Source: Streptomyces venezuelae
GTDB taxonomy: Bacteria; Actinomycetota; Actinomycetes; Streptomycetales; Streptomycetaceae
Length of the DNA: 64,000 nt
Assembly (NCBI RefSeq): GCF_008642335.1
Contig: NZ_CP029191.1
Span: 7,502,001 to 7,566,000, forward strand
Direction: 5' to 3'
Below the pieces are notes generated by a model. The model worked only from the letters and a program-made list of their open reading frames with translations, searched no databases and had not been told where the DNA came from. Below, piece by piece: positions 25,505 to 33,885 of the stretch; position 1 is the stretch's first letter; the number at the start of each line of letters is the position of its first letter. The translations under genes were made by a program, and so were the position numbers.

Positions 25505-26014
25505 ATGCGTACTTCTCGTATGCGGACCACACGTGCCCTCGCGGTCGCCGCGGCGGCCGTCGGTGCCGTCGGGCTCGCCGCCCCGGCCGCGTCCGCCTGG
25601 GCCGACCCGACCAACATCGTGGCGATGCCCAGTGTGATTCCGAGAGGGGGGCATCTGACGGTCACCGTCGACGGGTCGTCCTGCCAGACGCCGGGCAGCA
25701 AGATCACGTCGCCCGCCTTCCCGGACACGAACCTGCACCAGATCTCGGGCGGCTCGACGGCGAGCGGCACCGCGATCATCCACAAGCACGCCCGCCCCGG
25801 TGCCTACGACATCACGGCGCACTGCGGCGGCAAGACCCTGACCCGTCCGGCCGCCTTCACCGTCATCCACGGCGGTGTGCGCGGCGGCGTCGGCGGCACC
25901 GCGCAGTCGGGCGCGACCGGCACCGACATGGCGATCGGCGGCGCGCTGGTCGCCGCCGCGCTGCTCGGCGGCGGTGTGTTCTGGATGCGCCGCCGCTCGG
26001 AGAACAGGATCTGA
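25505..26014 (+). CDS. Secreted cell-surface protein with C-terminal membrane anchor
   Basis: A 169-residue protein from an ATG with GGAGG upstream. Residues 1-32 are a signal peptide (basic start, Ala/Val-rich core, ASAWA cleavage region). The mature part has two cysteines (SSCQTPG and AHCGGK) likely to form a disulphide in a beta domain with IVAMPSVIPRGGHLTVTV. The C-terminus has GATGTD, a membrane helix (AIGGALVAAALLGGGVFWM) and RRRSENRI, i.e. a sorting-signal layout but without a canonical LPxTG or LAxTG box. It resembles the product of 26102-26647, so both may be served by the class F sortase nearby. Confidence 0.75.
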   Translation: MRTSRMRTTRALAVAAAAVGAVGLAAPAASAWADPTNIVAMPSVIPRGGHLTVTVDGSSCQTPGSKITSPAFPDTNLHQISGGSTASGTAIIHKHARPGAYDITAHCGGKTLTRPAAFTVIHGGVRGGVGGTAQSGATGTDMAIGGALVAAALLGGGVFWMRRRSENRI

Positions 26015-26052
26015 GGGAACACCCTGCTCGCACGGCAGGTGAGGAACGCCGC

Positions 26053-26082
26053 GCCCCCGGGATCCGGAGACATCCCGGGGGC
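26053..26082. terminator. Bidirectional hairpin between two convergent genes
   Basis: A perfect 10-bp stem (cccccgggat with atcccggggg, plus one outer G-C pair) with an 8-base loop lies between the stops of the two secreted-protein genes. It lacks a T-run, as is usual in Streptomyces. Confidence 0.65.
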
Positions 26083-26101
26083 CGCGCGCTGCCCGGCGGG
26101 C

Positions 26102-26647
26102 TCAGGAATTGTCCTCGCCGGTACGCCGACGGGCCTTGTGGTACGCCGTGCCCAGCGTGCCGATGATCAGGGCGCCGCCGAGGGCGATCTCGTGCAGGTC
26201 GAGCCCGCCGAGGCTGCCGCCGACACCGGCCTTGACGCCCTTGTGGTGCTGGTTGTTCTGGTTGTGGTGCGAGTTGTCGTCGGGGCGCCCGGTGGCGATG
26301 GTCAGGTCGGTCTTGTCGCTGCCGGGGTTGCTGCCGTTGCAGGTGAACGTCACCTCGTACATCGCGCCGGGCTTCGCGTCCCAGAACACGTGGGCGGTGG
26401 CGGACTTCTGCCCCTTGGGGATGGTGGTGTCGTCGAAGACGCCCGAGGTGACCTTGGTGTCGCCGTCGTCGCACCCGTCGACGTTGAGGGTGACCTGGCC
26501 GCCCGCGGCGACCGTCTTGGGGGAGATGCTGAAGCCGAACGCGGTGACGTTCTCCTCGCCGACCGCGGCAGCGGAAGCGGCCGGTGCGGAGAGGGCCAGC
26601 GCGGAAGCGGTGAGCAGAGCGGCCGAAGCGACGCGTATCGCGCGCAT
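26102..26647 (-). CDS. Secreted cell-surface protein, paralogue of the 25505-26014 product
   Basis: A 181-residue protein from the ATG at 26647 with GGAGGATTCACC upstream. It has a signal peptide (residues 1-27, ending ASAAA), a beta domain with two cysteines (DGCDDGD and FTCNGS), an Asn/His-rich linker (HHNQNNQHHKG) and a C-terminal helix (IALGGALIIGTLGTAYH) with the basic end KARRRTGEDNS. The same order as in the convergent neighbour (signal, disulphide domain, helix, RRR tail) and the shared GVGG(S/T) phrase before the helix mark them as relatives. Both likely end in the envelope. Function unknown. Confidence 0.75.
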   Translation of the reverse strand: MRAIRVASAALLTASALALSAPAASAAAVGEENVTAFGFSISPKTVAAGGQVTLNVDGCDDGDTKVTSGVFDDTTIPKGQKSATAHVFWDAKPGAMYEVTFTCNGSNPGSDKTDLTIATGRPDDNSHHNQNNQHHKGVKAGVGGSLGGLDLHEIALGGALIIGTLGTAYHKARRRTGEDNS

Positions 26648-26890
26648 GGTGAATCCTCCGGGTCTCCGAGGGGCAGCTGCGGACCTTCTTCCGCTGGCGC
26701 CTGAAATGCACCTCGATGCCCGAAACGCTAGATATGGTCCCGGCGCGCCGCGATCCGTGTCGCGCGAACGGGGCAATCCCGTGGGCCGGACGGGGGAACG
26801 GCGCGGCGCGGCGTGGACGGCGGAGGCCGGTGGTGTGCCAAGGCGGCGGCGCGCGCGCACCGCCGGGTGGCGCTGTCGCTGGGGCCGGGT

Positions 26891-27103
26891 TCAGGCGTGC
26901 GGCCACACGTGCGGGGCGCCGCGCCACTCGACGAGGTGCGGGTCGTCAAGGGCGATGTCGGCCTCGCCGAGCCCGGCCCGCCGCAGGAGTTCCGTCAGGT
27001 CCTCGTCGCCGTGGGCGACTCCCGCGTCCTGCCCGCGCACGGTGACCTGCCGCCCGCCGTCGGCGGCGGGCGGGTGGACGACGATCGGTGATTGCCAGGC
27101 CAT
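26891..27103 (-). CDS. Small conserved protein, paralogue of the prophage gene at 10868-11080
   Basis: A 70-residue protein from the ATG at 27103. The sequence (SPIVVHPPAADGGRQVTV, LTELLRRAGLGEADIAL, HLVEWRGAP) aligns along its length with the 70-residue prophage protein. No membrane segment is present. Function unknown; being in two copies in one window is unusual. Confidence 0.6.
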   Translation of the reverse strand: MAWQSPIVVHPPAADGGRQVTVRGQDAGVAHGDEDLTELLRRAGLGEADIALDDPHLVEWRGAPHVWPHA

Positions 27104-27260
27104 GGGACCAGAGTGCGCCGTTTCGCGCCGCGGCGCACCGCGGTTCACGGCCAAGGCGGCCGCGCGGACCGACAACTGGCCTTGGACAGAACGGTGTTGG
27201 CGGAATCTGATGATCCCTGCCGTAGGGTGGGGCCGACCGCACGGTGCGTCGTACGGGGGG

Positions 27261-28061
27261 ATGAGCGTGGAGCCGGCGTACCGGGTGAGCGGCACGGCCT
27301 CCGCGAAGGTCGTGGTCGTCGTCCCCACGTACAACGAGCGGGAGAACCTGCCTCTCCTCGTCGACCTGCTCACCTCGCTCGGGCTGCCGAACCTGCACGT
27401 CCTCGTGGTCGACGACGGTTCGCCCGACGGCACCGGCGCTCTCGCGGACCGGATCGCGGCGGAGTCCGGAGGAACCGTCGCCGTCCTGCACCGGACGCGG
27501 AAGGACGGCCTCGGCCGTGCCTACGTCGCCGGGATGACCCGCGCCCTCGCCGACGGCGCGGACGTCGTGGTCCAGATGGACGCCGACCTCTCCCACCCCG
27601 CGGAAACGCTTCCCCTGATGGTGCGCACCCTGCTCGCTGGCGGCGACGACCTGGCCGTCGTCATCGGCTCCCGGTACGTGGCGGGCGGCGCGCTCGCCAC
27701 CACCTGGGCCTGGCACCGCAGAGCGCTCTCCGCCTGGGCGAACTTCTACGTCAACGCGGTCCTGCGGCTCGGTGTCAAGGACGCCACGGCCGGGTTCAAG
27801 GCGTGGCGCGGCACCGCGCTGGAAGCGATCGACCTGCCCTCGGTGCGGAGCAACGGCTACTCCTTCCAGGTCGAGATGAACCACCGCGCGCTCCGGCGCG
27901 GCCTGCGCATCGTCGAGGTGCCGATCACCTTCGAGGAGCGCGTCAACGGCGAATCGAAACTCAGCCTGCGTGTGCAGGCCGAGTCTGCGATCACCCCGTG
28001 GAGACTGCGGTTCGCCCGCGAGCGCGCGGTCAGCCCCCGAGACCGGGGAACAGCGCCTTGA
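27261..28061 (+). CDS. Polyprenol-phosphate mannosyltransferase (dolichol-phosphate mannose synthase family, GT2)
   Basis: A 266-residue soluble GT2 enzyme from an ATG after a GGGGGG site. The N-terminal nucleotide-sugar fold is clear: VVVVPTYNERENLPLL, VVDDGSPDGTG, a DGLGRAYVAGM segment and QMDADLSHP with the metal-binding DxD. GSRYVAGG and the KDATAGFKAWR and GYSFQVEM motifs follow, as in Ppm/DPM1 enzymes. It moves mannose from GDP-mannose to polyprenyl phosphate at the inner membrane face, feeding protein O-mannosylation or lipoglycan synthesis. It lacks the N-terminal acyltransferase domain seen in some fused forms. Its last 32 bases overlap the convergent next gene. Confidence 0.88.
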   Translation: MSVEPAYRVSGTASAKVVVVVPTYNERENLPLLVDLLTSLGLPNLHVLVVDDGSPDGTGALADRIAAESGGTVAVLHRTRKDGLGRAYVAGMTRALADGADVVVQMDADLSHPAETLPLMVRTLLAGGDDLAVVIGSRYVAGGALATTWAWHRRALSAWANFYVNAVLRLGVKDATAGFKAWRGTALEAIDLPSVRSNGYSFQVEMNHRALRRGLRIVEVPITFEERVNGESKLSLRVQAESAITPWRLRFARERAVSPRDRGTAP

Positions 28062-28794
28062 ACGGCTCCGCCGTCGCCGCGATGCCCCGGCTGTAGGGGG
28101 CGTCGAAGTCCCAGATGAGGAAGAGCAGGAAGGCGAAGAGCGCGGAGAACAGTCCGGCGAGGACCAGTTCGCGCGGCGTGCGGCGGATCTGCAGGGCGAA
28201 GATCATGCCGATGGTGACGAGGCCGCCCGTGATCAGGCCGAACCAGACCACGCCGGGCATCGTCGCGCCGACGCTGTCCGCACGGGCGCTGCGCGCGTCG
28301 TCCGCGGCCGCCACCGAGTCGACCAGTGGCTGGTACGCCTGCGCCTCGAAGTCCGACTTCGGTTCGTAGTCGGTCACGTCGTGGCGTACGCGCGCCAGGA
28401 GTTCCGCGCCGCGGTCGGTGAGTTCCCCCTTGGACTTCATCGTGTCCCACTCGGTGGTGACGACATGGCTGACATAGGTGTGGACGTCGTCCCGAATGCG
28501 GTCCCGCACTTCCTCCGGGTAGATCCGCGCGCGCTCCGAGACCTCGTGCAGCGACTGTGCCTCGACGCGGACGTGTTCCTGCGCGGCGCCACGCGCCTCC
28601 CAGACACCCGCGATGGCCAGGCCAAGGACGATGGCGTACACGACACCGATCATCATCGTCATGTACTCGATCACGTCCGGTGTCTCGGACGCGTCGTAGT
28701 CCGCGCCGGTCCTGCGGTGCCGCAGGAGGGTCACGATGAGCACGACACCGCAAGCGGCCACCATCGCGAGGGTGAGAACAAGCCATTCCGACAT
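28030..28794 (-). CDS. DUF4239 membrane protein
   Basis: A 254-residue protein with four helices in two pairs: residues 3-24 and 44-66 (VIEYMTMMIGVVYAIVLGLAIAGVW), then about 180-200 and 210-230. The central loop (residues 75-170) is charged and helical (ARIYPEEVRDRIRDDVHTYVSHVV). This layout is that of the DUF4239 family, distantly similar to bestrophin-like channels. Function is not established. A proline-rich surface gene lies 15 bases downstream on the same strand in gene order terms (28810 ends upstream of this start). Confidence 0.75.
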   Translation of the reverse strand: MSEWLVLTLAMVAACGVVLIVTLLRHRRTGADYDASETPDVIEYMTMMIGVVYAIVLGLAIAGVWEARGAAQEHVRVEAQSLHEVSERARIYPEEVRDRIRDDVHTYVSHVVTTEWDTMKSKGELTDRGAELLARVRHDVTDYEPKSDFEAQAYQPLVDSVAAADDARSARADSVGATMPGVVWFGLITGGLVTIGMIFALQIRRTPRELVLAGLFSALFAFLLFLIWDFDAPYSRGIAATAEPFKALFPGLGG

Positions 28795-28809
28795 GAATTC
28801 CTCCGGCGG

Positions 28810-29406
28810 TCAGCGCGGGCGCAGCGCGGCGACGGCGAGCACCGCGGGTGCGGTGACGAGCAGGGTGAGCGAGACGAGGGACGGGCCGTGGTGCGGCGGC
28901 CGCTTGCGGGGCGGGGCGTGGTACTCCGGATACGCCACCGGTTTCGGCTTCGGTTCGGCCTCGGGAGGCTTCGGCGGGCGGGGGGACGGCTTGGGCACGG
29001 GCTTCGGCGCGGGCGCCGGGGCCGCGGCCTGCCGGGGCGGCGGAGGTGGTGGCGCCGCGGGGCGGACGGACGGCTCGGGCGGTGCGGGAGCCGGGGGCGG
29101 CGGGGGCGGTTCGGGCGCGGGCGGCTTGGGCGGCGGGGGCGGAGGCGGTGGTTCCGGGGGTGGAGGCGGAGGCGGCGGCTTCGGGGGATGTACCGGCCCG
29201 GCATGGCAGTCGGCGCCGTCGCCCGCGACGGCCACGTTGTCGCCACCCGTGCCGCCCGGGCCGACCGACGCGTAGGCGCAGGCGTCGGCGGACGCTGAGC
29301 CGACGGACGACGACGCGCCGAGCAGCAGGGCGAGCGCGACGAGCGCCAACACGCGTGTGACGAGGGGCGTTAAGGCTCGCGGAGTTCCGTGCACGACGAG
29401 GAGCAT
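28810..29406 (-). CDS. Proline-rich secreted/surface protein
   Basis: A 198-residue protein. A signal peptide is likely (residues 14-42, LVTRVLALVALALLLGASS ... ASADA), then two cysteines, then about 95 residues almost wholly of Pro with Glu, Lys and Ala (runs of PPPPPPP between KPP, EPP and APEPP), ending in a hydrophobic helix (SLVSLTLLVTAPAVLAVAAL) and RPR. It is probably a stalk crossing the cell wall with a membrane anchor. It ends 15 bases before the DUF4239 gene start side and is probably co-transcribed with it. The repeats make the start and length prone to assembly error. Confidence 0.6.
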   Translation of the reverse strand: MLLVVHGTPRALTPLVTRVLALVALALLLGASSSVGSASADACAYASVGPGGTGGDNVAVAGDGADCHAGPVHPPKPPPPPPPPEPPPPPPPPKPPAPEPPPPPPAPAPPEPSVRPAAPPPPPPRQAAAPAPAPKPVPKPSPRPPKPPEAEPKPKPVAYPEYHAPPRKRPPHHGPSLVSLTLLVTAPAVLAVAALRPR

Positions 29407-29654
29407 GAGCCCCGCGCGCGCCCGCTACGCCATCCGAGCCACCGAATGACCCGAAGGGAGGACCCGGGCGCATCGGGTGTTTGACGCCGGCCCGTCCGGC
29501 CCCCCGTCCGTGTTCGAACACCGCACACACCTCACGCGCCGCGCAAAGAATCTTGTACCGCCGTTGAACGCGCCGCCCGGCCGCACCCGTACCTAGGGCC
29601 ATGTCGCGGCGCAACCGGGCGTCACGACACCTCTGCGGACAGTGGGAGTCAACG

Positions 29655-30635
29655 ATGCTGTATCCAAGTGGGGGTTCCCCCAGGGCCTGGCGGAGCGCCT
29701 CGCTCGTGGCGACAGCCGCGGCCCTGCTGGCGCTGACGACGGCGTGCGGCCAGGAGAAGGGCGACCAGTCCCCGAACGGGCAGAACGTGGGCAACGAAGC
29801 GCCGGCGAAGGGCGACGGCTACGGCGGGGACGGCGGCTACGGGGAGGACTCCGGCGCCGCGGACAAGGGCGCGGGTGCCAAGGCGAAACCGGCCGGGCAA
29901 CTCGCCGTGTGGGACAGCAAGAAGCTCGGGAAGGTCGTCACCGACAGCGAGGGCCGCACCCTCTACCGCTTCGACAAGGACACCGCCCAGCCCCCCAAGT
30001 CCAACTGCGACGCCGCCTGCCTGAAGGCATGGCCGGCCGTCGCCGCCGACGGCGCGAAGGCCGCCCCCGGCGTCGACGAGTCCCTGCTCGGCGAGGTCAC
30101 CGCCGCCGACGGCACGAAGCAGCTGACCATCGACGGCTGGCCGATGTACCGCTACGCGCAGGACGCCAAGGCGGGCGACGCCAAGGGCCAGGGCGTCGGA
30201 GGCACTTGGTACGCCGCCGCCCCGGACGGCAAGAAGGCGGCGCCCGCGGCGGCCGACACCGCCCCCGTCGACCCGGCCGGCCTGTCCACCCGCAAGGACC
30301 CGAAGCTCGGCGAGATCGTCGTCGACAAGAACGGCATGACCGTCTACCGCTTCACGAAGGACTCCGCCTGGCCCATGAAGTCCGCCTGCACCGGAGCCTG
30401 CCTCGACAAGTGGCCCGTGGTGGCGCCCGTGGACAAGAACGACACTCGAGGAATCCTCAAGAAGGGCTTCACCGTGTTCGACCGGCCGGACGGGCGGAAA
30501 CAGCAGACGATCGACTGCTGGCCGCTGTACACCTTCTCCGGCGACAAGAAGCCCGGCGACACCAACGGACAGGGCGTGGGCGGCACTTGGTACGCGGCGA
30601 GCCCCCAGGGCAAACCGGTGGGCGCGGCCGGATAA
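29655..30635 (+). CDS. Lipoprotein with two COG4315-type repeats
   Basis: A 326-residue protein from an ATG after GGGAG. The signal peptide ends in a lipobox (LTTACG near residue 31), followed by a Gly/Asp/Lys-rich linker. Two related domains (about residues 82-190 and 210-322) each have a KLG(K/E)(V/I)V start, a (L/V)YRF(D/T)KD segment, a C...C-(L)K/DKWP pair, and a GQGVGGTWYAA end. This is the secreted repeat family COG4315 (Lipoprotein_15). Function is not established; redox or haem roles have been suggested for relatives. The downstream terminator closes a single-gene unit. Confidence 0.85.
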   Translation: MLYPSGGSPRAWRSASLVATAAALLALTTACGQEKGDQSPNGQNVGNEAPAKGDGYGGDGGYGEDSGAADKGAGAKAKPAGQLAVWDSKKLGKVVTDSEGRTLYRFDKDTAQPPKSNCDAACLKAWPAVAADGAKAAPGVDESLLGEVTAADGTKQLTIDGWPMYRYAQDAKAGDAKGQGVGGTWYAAAPDGKKAAPAAADTAPVDPAGLSTRKDPKLGEIVVDKNGMTVYRFTKDSAWPMKSACTGACLDKWPVVAPVDKNDTRGILKKGFTVFDRPDGRKQQTIDCWPLYTFSGDKKPGDTNGQGVGGTWYAASPQGKPVGAAG

Positions 30636-30656
30636 CGCGGCGCGACGCACGGACAG

Positions 30657-30700
30657 ACCGGCCCGTCCCCTCTCATATCACAGGGAGGGGACGGGCCGGT
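30657..30700 (+). terminator. Strong hairpin terminator after the repeat lipoprotein
   Basis: A perfect 16-bp stem (accggcccgtcccctc with its complement at 30685-30700) with a 12-base loop, 22 bases after the stop codon. Confidence 0.8.
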
Positions 30701-30849
30701 CGACAGTGTGGGACACGGCACTTGCCAAAGGCAGTGACCGAGAACGGACGGCCAATTTCCGTTTTGACTCGCTCCCTTGGCAGACGATCAGTAGCCTCAC
30801 CCTCGAACACCGGATCGCCTGCGCCGTCCCCCTACGCCTTGGAGTCTTG

Positions 30850-31662
30850 ATGGAGCGTCCCGCCTGGGCACCGCCCGGCATCGACCTCTCGATGCCCAGC
30901 GTCTCCCGCATCTACGACTACTACCTGGGCGGCTCGCACAACTTCGAGGTGGACCGGGAGGCGGCCCGCAAGGCGATGGAGTTCATGCCGGGACTCCCGA
31001 AGATCATGCAGGCGAACCGCGCCTTCATGCGGCGTGCGGTGCACCACGCGGTCGCGGAGGGCGTCACCCAGTTCCTCGACATCGGCTCCGGGATCCCGAC
31101 GTTCGGCAACGTCCACGAGGTGGCGCAGCAGGCCAGCCCCGAGGCCGCCGTCGTCTACGTGGACCACGACCCGGTCGCCGTCGCGCACAGCAGCGCCGTC
31201 CTCGAGGGCACCGAGCGCACCGCCGCCCTCGCCGCGGACCTGCGCAAGCCCCGGGACATTCTGGGCAGTTCGGAGGTGGCGTCGGTCCTCGACCTGGACC
31301 GCCCGGTGGCTCTTCTCCTCGTCGCCGTCCTGCACTTCGTCGAGGACGCGTACGATCCTTACGCGGCGGTCGCCGAACTGCGGGACGCACTCGCGCCCGG
31401 CAGCCTCGTCGTCCTCAGTCACGCCTCGTACGAAGGGATCCCCGTTCCCCCCGAGCAAGCCGGCCGCACGGTCGGTGTATACAAGGACATCCGCAATCCA
31501 CTGATCATGCGCTCGCGCGACGAGATCGCGCGGTTCTTCGAGGGATACGACATGGTGGAACCCGGCCTGGTGCAGATGCCGCACTGGCGGCCCGACACTG
31601 CTCCCGAGGAGGAGGACCCGTACTCCTTCTCGGGATACGCGGGCGTGGGACGGAAGCGTTGA
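30850..31662 (+). CDS. SAM-dependent methyltransferase-like protein (DUF574 family)
   Basis: A 270-residue protein of a family with very many copies in Streptomyces. The family opening is clear (IDLSMPSVSRIYDYYLGGSHNFEVD), followed by QFLDIGSGIPTFGNVHEVAQ as the SAM-binding loop, VYVDHDPVAVAHS as the acidic strand end, and VLHFVEDAYDP. The C-terminal RSRDEIARFFEGYDMVEPGLV is also typical. The methyl acceptor is unknown for the family. The stop overlaps the TTG start of the GGDEF-EAL gene (TTGA), so the two are translationally coupled. Confidence 0.85.
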   Translation: MERPAWAPPGIDLSMPSVSRIYDYYLGGSHNFEVDREAARKAMEFMPGLPKIMQANRAFMRRAVHHAVAEGVTQFLDIGSGIPTFGNVHEVAQQASPEAAVVYVDHDPVAVAHSSAVLEGTERTAALAADLRKPRDILGSSEVASVLDLDRPVALLLVAVLHFVEDAYDPYAAVAELRDALAPGSLVVLSHASYEGIPVPPEQAGRTVGVYKDIRNPLIMRSRDEIARFFEGYDMVEPGLVQMPHWRPDTAPEEEDPYSFSGYAGVGRKR

Positions 31663-33794
31663 GCGGCGAGCAGGACGGACCCGAGGGCAGACTCCGCCGG
31701 TTCGCCACCATCTGGAGCCGTGCGATCTTCCCCGTGACGGCCACCTCGCTGACCCGTCCCGAATTCGAACAGCAACTGGTGCCGCTCGCCCGACGGTTGA
31801 GTGACGCGCTCCAGGAGCGGATCTTCGACGCGGCGGAGAGCCAGGCCGTCGGCGCCGCGCTCATCGGCACGCACTGCACGGACCCCGAGGCGCTCAGCCG
31901 CACGCTCGACTGCGTCGACGCCTATCTGGTCCTGTACTGCGGCGGCGACGGACCGCGCGAAGAGCTGCGGGCCCGGTCCGCCCGGATCCAGCACGCCATG
32001 GCCGCGGGCTTCGCCCAGGCGCTCCGCGAGCGCACGCTCGCCGAGCAGGAGGCCATCTCCCGGGCCGCGCTGAACGCGCGCAGCGCCGTCGCCGAGGCCC
32101 TGCACGCCAGCGAGGCACGCTTCCGCGCCGTCTTCCAGGGCGCCGCGATCGGCATCGGCATCGCCGACCTCGACGGCACGGTCCTCGAGGTCAACGACGC
32201 GCTGATCCGCATGTTCGGCGGCCTGGAACACCAGCTCCGCGGACGCAACGTGGGGGAGTGGACGCACCCCGACGACTCGCCGCACGTCTGGAAGCTGTAC
32301 GAGGAGCTGGTGCGCGGCGAGCGCGAGCACTACCGCGTGGAGAAGGCCTTCTACCGCCCCGACGGCACGGTCCTGTGGACCAACCTGACGGTGTCGCTGC
32401 TGCGCGACGCGGACGGAGTGCCGCAGTACCAGCTGGCGCTGATGGAGGACACCACCGAGCGCCGACTGCTCAACCTCCGCCTGCGGTACGAGGCCACCCA
32501 CGACGCGCTCACCGGACTGCCCAACCGCACCCTGTTCTTCGAGCGCCTGGACAAGGCGCTCTCCGCGGGGCAGAACGCCCGGTTCGGGCTCTGCTACCTC
32601 GACCTCGACGGCTTCAAGACCGTCAACGACAGCCTCGGGCACGCGGCGGGCGACCGGCTGCTCGTCGAGGTCGCCGACCGGCTGCAGTCCTGCGCGACCG
32701 CACCCGGCGAGATGGTGGCCCGGCTCGGCGGCGACGAGTTCGTGGCGCTCACCACGGGTCCCGACACCGAGACCGAGGTCGACGAGCTCGCCGGGCGCAT
32801 CATGAACGCCCTGGCCACCCCCATCCGCGTCGACGGGCGGGAGCTCACCGTGCGCGGCAGCATCGGCGTCGTGGAGGGCCCGGCCAACGAGCGCGGCGCC
32901 GCGGAGGTCCTGCGCAGCGCCGACATCACGATGTACCGCGCCAAGTCCGCGGGCGGCAACCGCTACGAACTCGCCGACCCCGAGGCCGACGCCCGCGCCA
33001 TCACCCGGCACGGCCTGACCACGGCGCTGCCCGCCGCCCTGGAGCGCGGCGAGTTCTTCATCGAGTACCAGCCGCTCGTGCACCTCGGCGACGGCAGCGT
33101 GCGCGGCGCCGAGGCGCTGGTGCGGTGGCTGCACCCGCAGCACGGCATCATCGGCCCGGACCGCTTCATCCCGCTCGCCGAGCACACCGGCCTGATCGTG
33201 CCGCTCGGCCGCTGGGTCCTGGAGGAGTCGGTACGCCAGGCCCGCCGCTGGGAGGCGCGCCACACCGAGGCGGGCCCGCTGCGCGTCAACGTCAACCTGT
33301 CGCCGATGCAGCTGACCCACCCGGGCCTCGTCTCCGACACGGTCGACATTCTGGAGCGCGAGGGCCTTGAGCCGGGCGCCCTGTGCCTGGAGGTCACGGA
33401 GTCCGCGCTGATAGGGGCAGACGACGACCTGCTCAAGCCGCTGCGCAGGCTCGCCGAGATGGGCGTGGACATCGCCCTCGACGACTTCGGCACGGGCTAC
33501 TCCAACCTCGCCAACCTGCGCCGCCTGCCGGTGAGCGTCCTCAAGCTGGACCGCTCCTTCACCCAGGGCATGCAGCACTTCCCCGCCGACCCGGTCGACC
33601 TCAAGATCGTCGAGGGGATCGTCGCCCTCGCCCACAGCCTCGACCTCGCGGTCACGGTGGAGGGCGTGGAGACGGGAGCGCAGGCGGACCAGCTGCGGGA
33701 ACTCGGCTGCGACACGGCCCAGGGCTGGTACTACGCCCGCCCGGGCCCGCCGGACCGCCTGCACGAACTGGCACTCGCGGACGCGACGGGCTGA
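31659..33794 (+). CDS. rmdA: PAS-GGDEF-EAL cyclic-di-GMP enzyme (RmdA-like)
   Basis: A 711-residue protein starting at TTG. An N-terminal helical part (1-140) is followed by a PAS domain (about 150-265, FRAVFQGAAIGIGIADLDGTV). A GGDEF domain follows (about 275-440) with RLGGDEFVAL intact, and an EAL domain (about 450-705) with GAEALVRWLHP and DDFGTGYSNLANL intact. Both synthesis and breakdown of c-di-GMP are thus possible; in Streptomyces this second messenger controls development through BldD. The neighbours here (LysR, then sdhCAB) match what I recall around S. coelicolor RmdA (SCO0928), a phosphodiesterase affecting aerial growth. The symbol rests on that recollection plus domain order. 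Confidence 0.85.
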   Translation: MSGEQDGPEGRLRRFATIWSRAIFPVTATSLTRPEFEQQLVPLARRLSDALQERIFDAAESQAVGAALIGTHCTDPEALSRTLDCVDAYLVLYCGGDGPREELRARSARIQHAMAAGFAQALRERTLAEQEAISRAALNARSAVAEALHASEARFRAVFQGAAIGIGIADLDGTVLEVNDALIRMFGGLEHQLRGRNVGEWTHPDDSPHVWKLYEELVRGEREHYRVEKAFYRPDGTVLWTNLTVSLLRDADGVPQYQLALMEDTTERRLLNLRLRYEATHDALTGLPNRTLFFERLDKALSAGQNARFGLCYLDLDGFKTVNDSLGHAAGDRLLVEVADRLQSCATAPGEMVARLGGDEFVALTTGPDTETEVDELAGRIMNALATPIRVDGRELTVRGSIGVVEGPANERGAAEVLRSADITMYRAKSAGGNRYELADPEADARAITRHGLTTALPAALERGEFFIEYQPLVHLGDGSVRGAEALVRWLHPQHGIIGPDRFIPLAEHTGLIVPLGRWVLEESVRQARRWEARHTEAGPLRVNVNLSPMQLTHPGLVSDTVDILEREGLEPGALCLEVTESALIGADDDLLKPLRRLAEMGVDIALDDFGTGYSNLANLRRLPVSVLKLDRSFTQGMQHFPADPVDLKIVEGIVALAHSLDLAVTVEGVETGAQADQLRELGCDTAQGWYYARPGPPDRLHELALADATG

Positions 33795-33875
33795 CCGTGA
33801 CGACACGACGGGCTGACCGTGACGACGCGAGGGGCCGAAGGGTGACGACGGAGGGGCTGACCGTGACCACACGAC
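33788..33875 (+). repeat. Four imperfect 22-bp tandem repeats
   Basis: Units starting at 33788, 33810, 33832 and 33854 share gggctgaccgtgacgac plus a five-base spacer (third unit degenerate). A fifth partial unit at 33876 contains the GTG start of the next gene. The array spans the end of the c-di-GMP gene and the gap to the VOC gene. Confidence 0.7.
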
Positions 33876-33885
33876 GGGGCGAGCG

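Noticed and set aside
28980..29190. Possible satellite repeat of ggcggcggg type
   Set aside because: It encodes the Pro-rich stalk of a surface protein in frame; simple codon repetition explains it.
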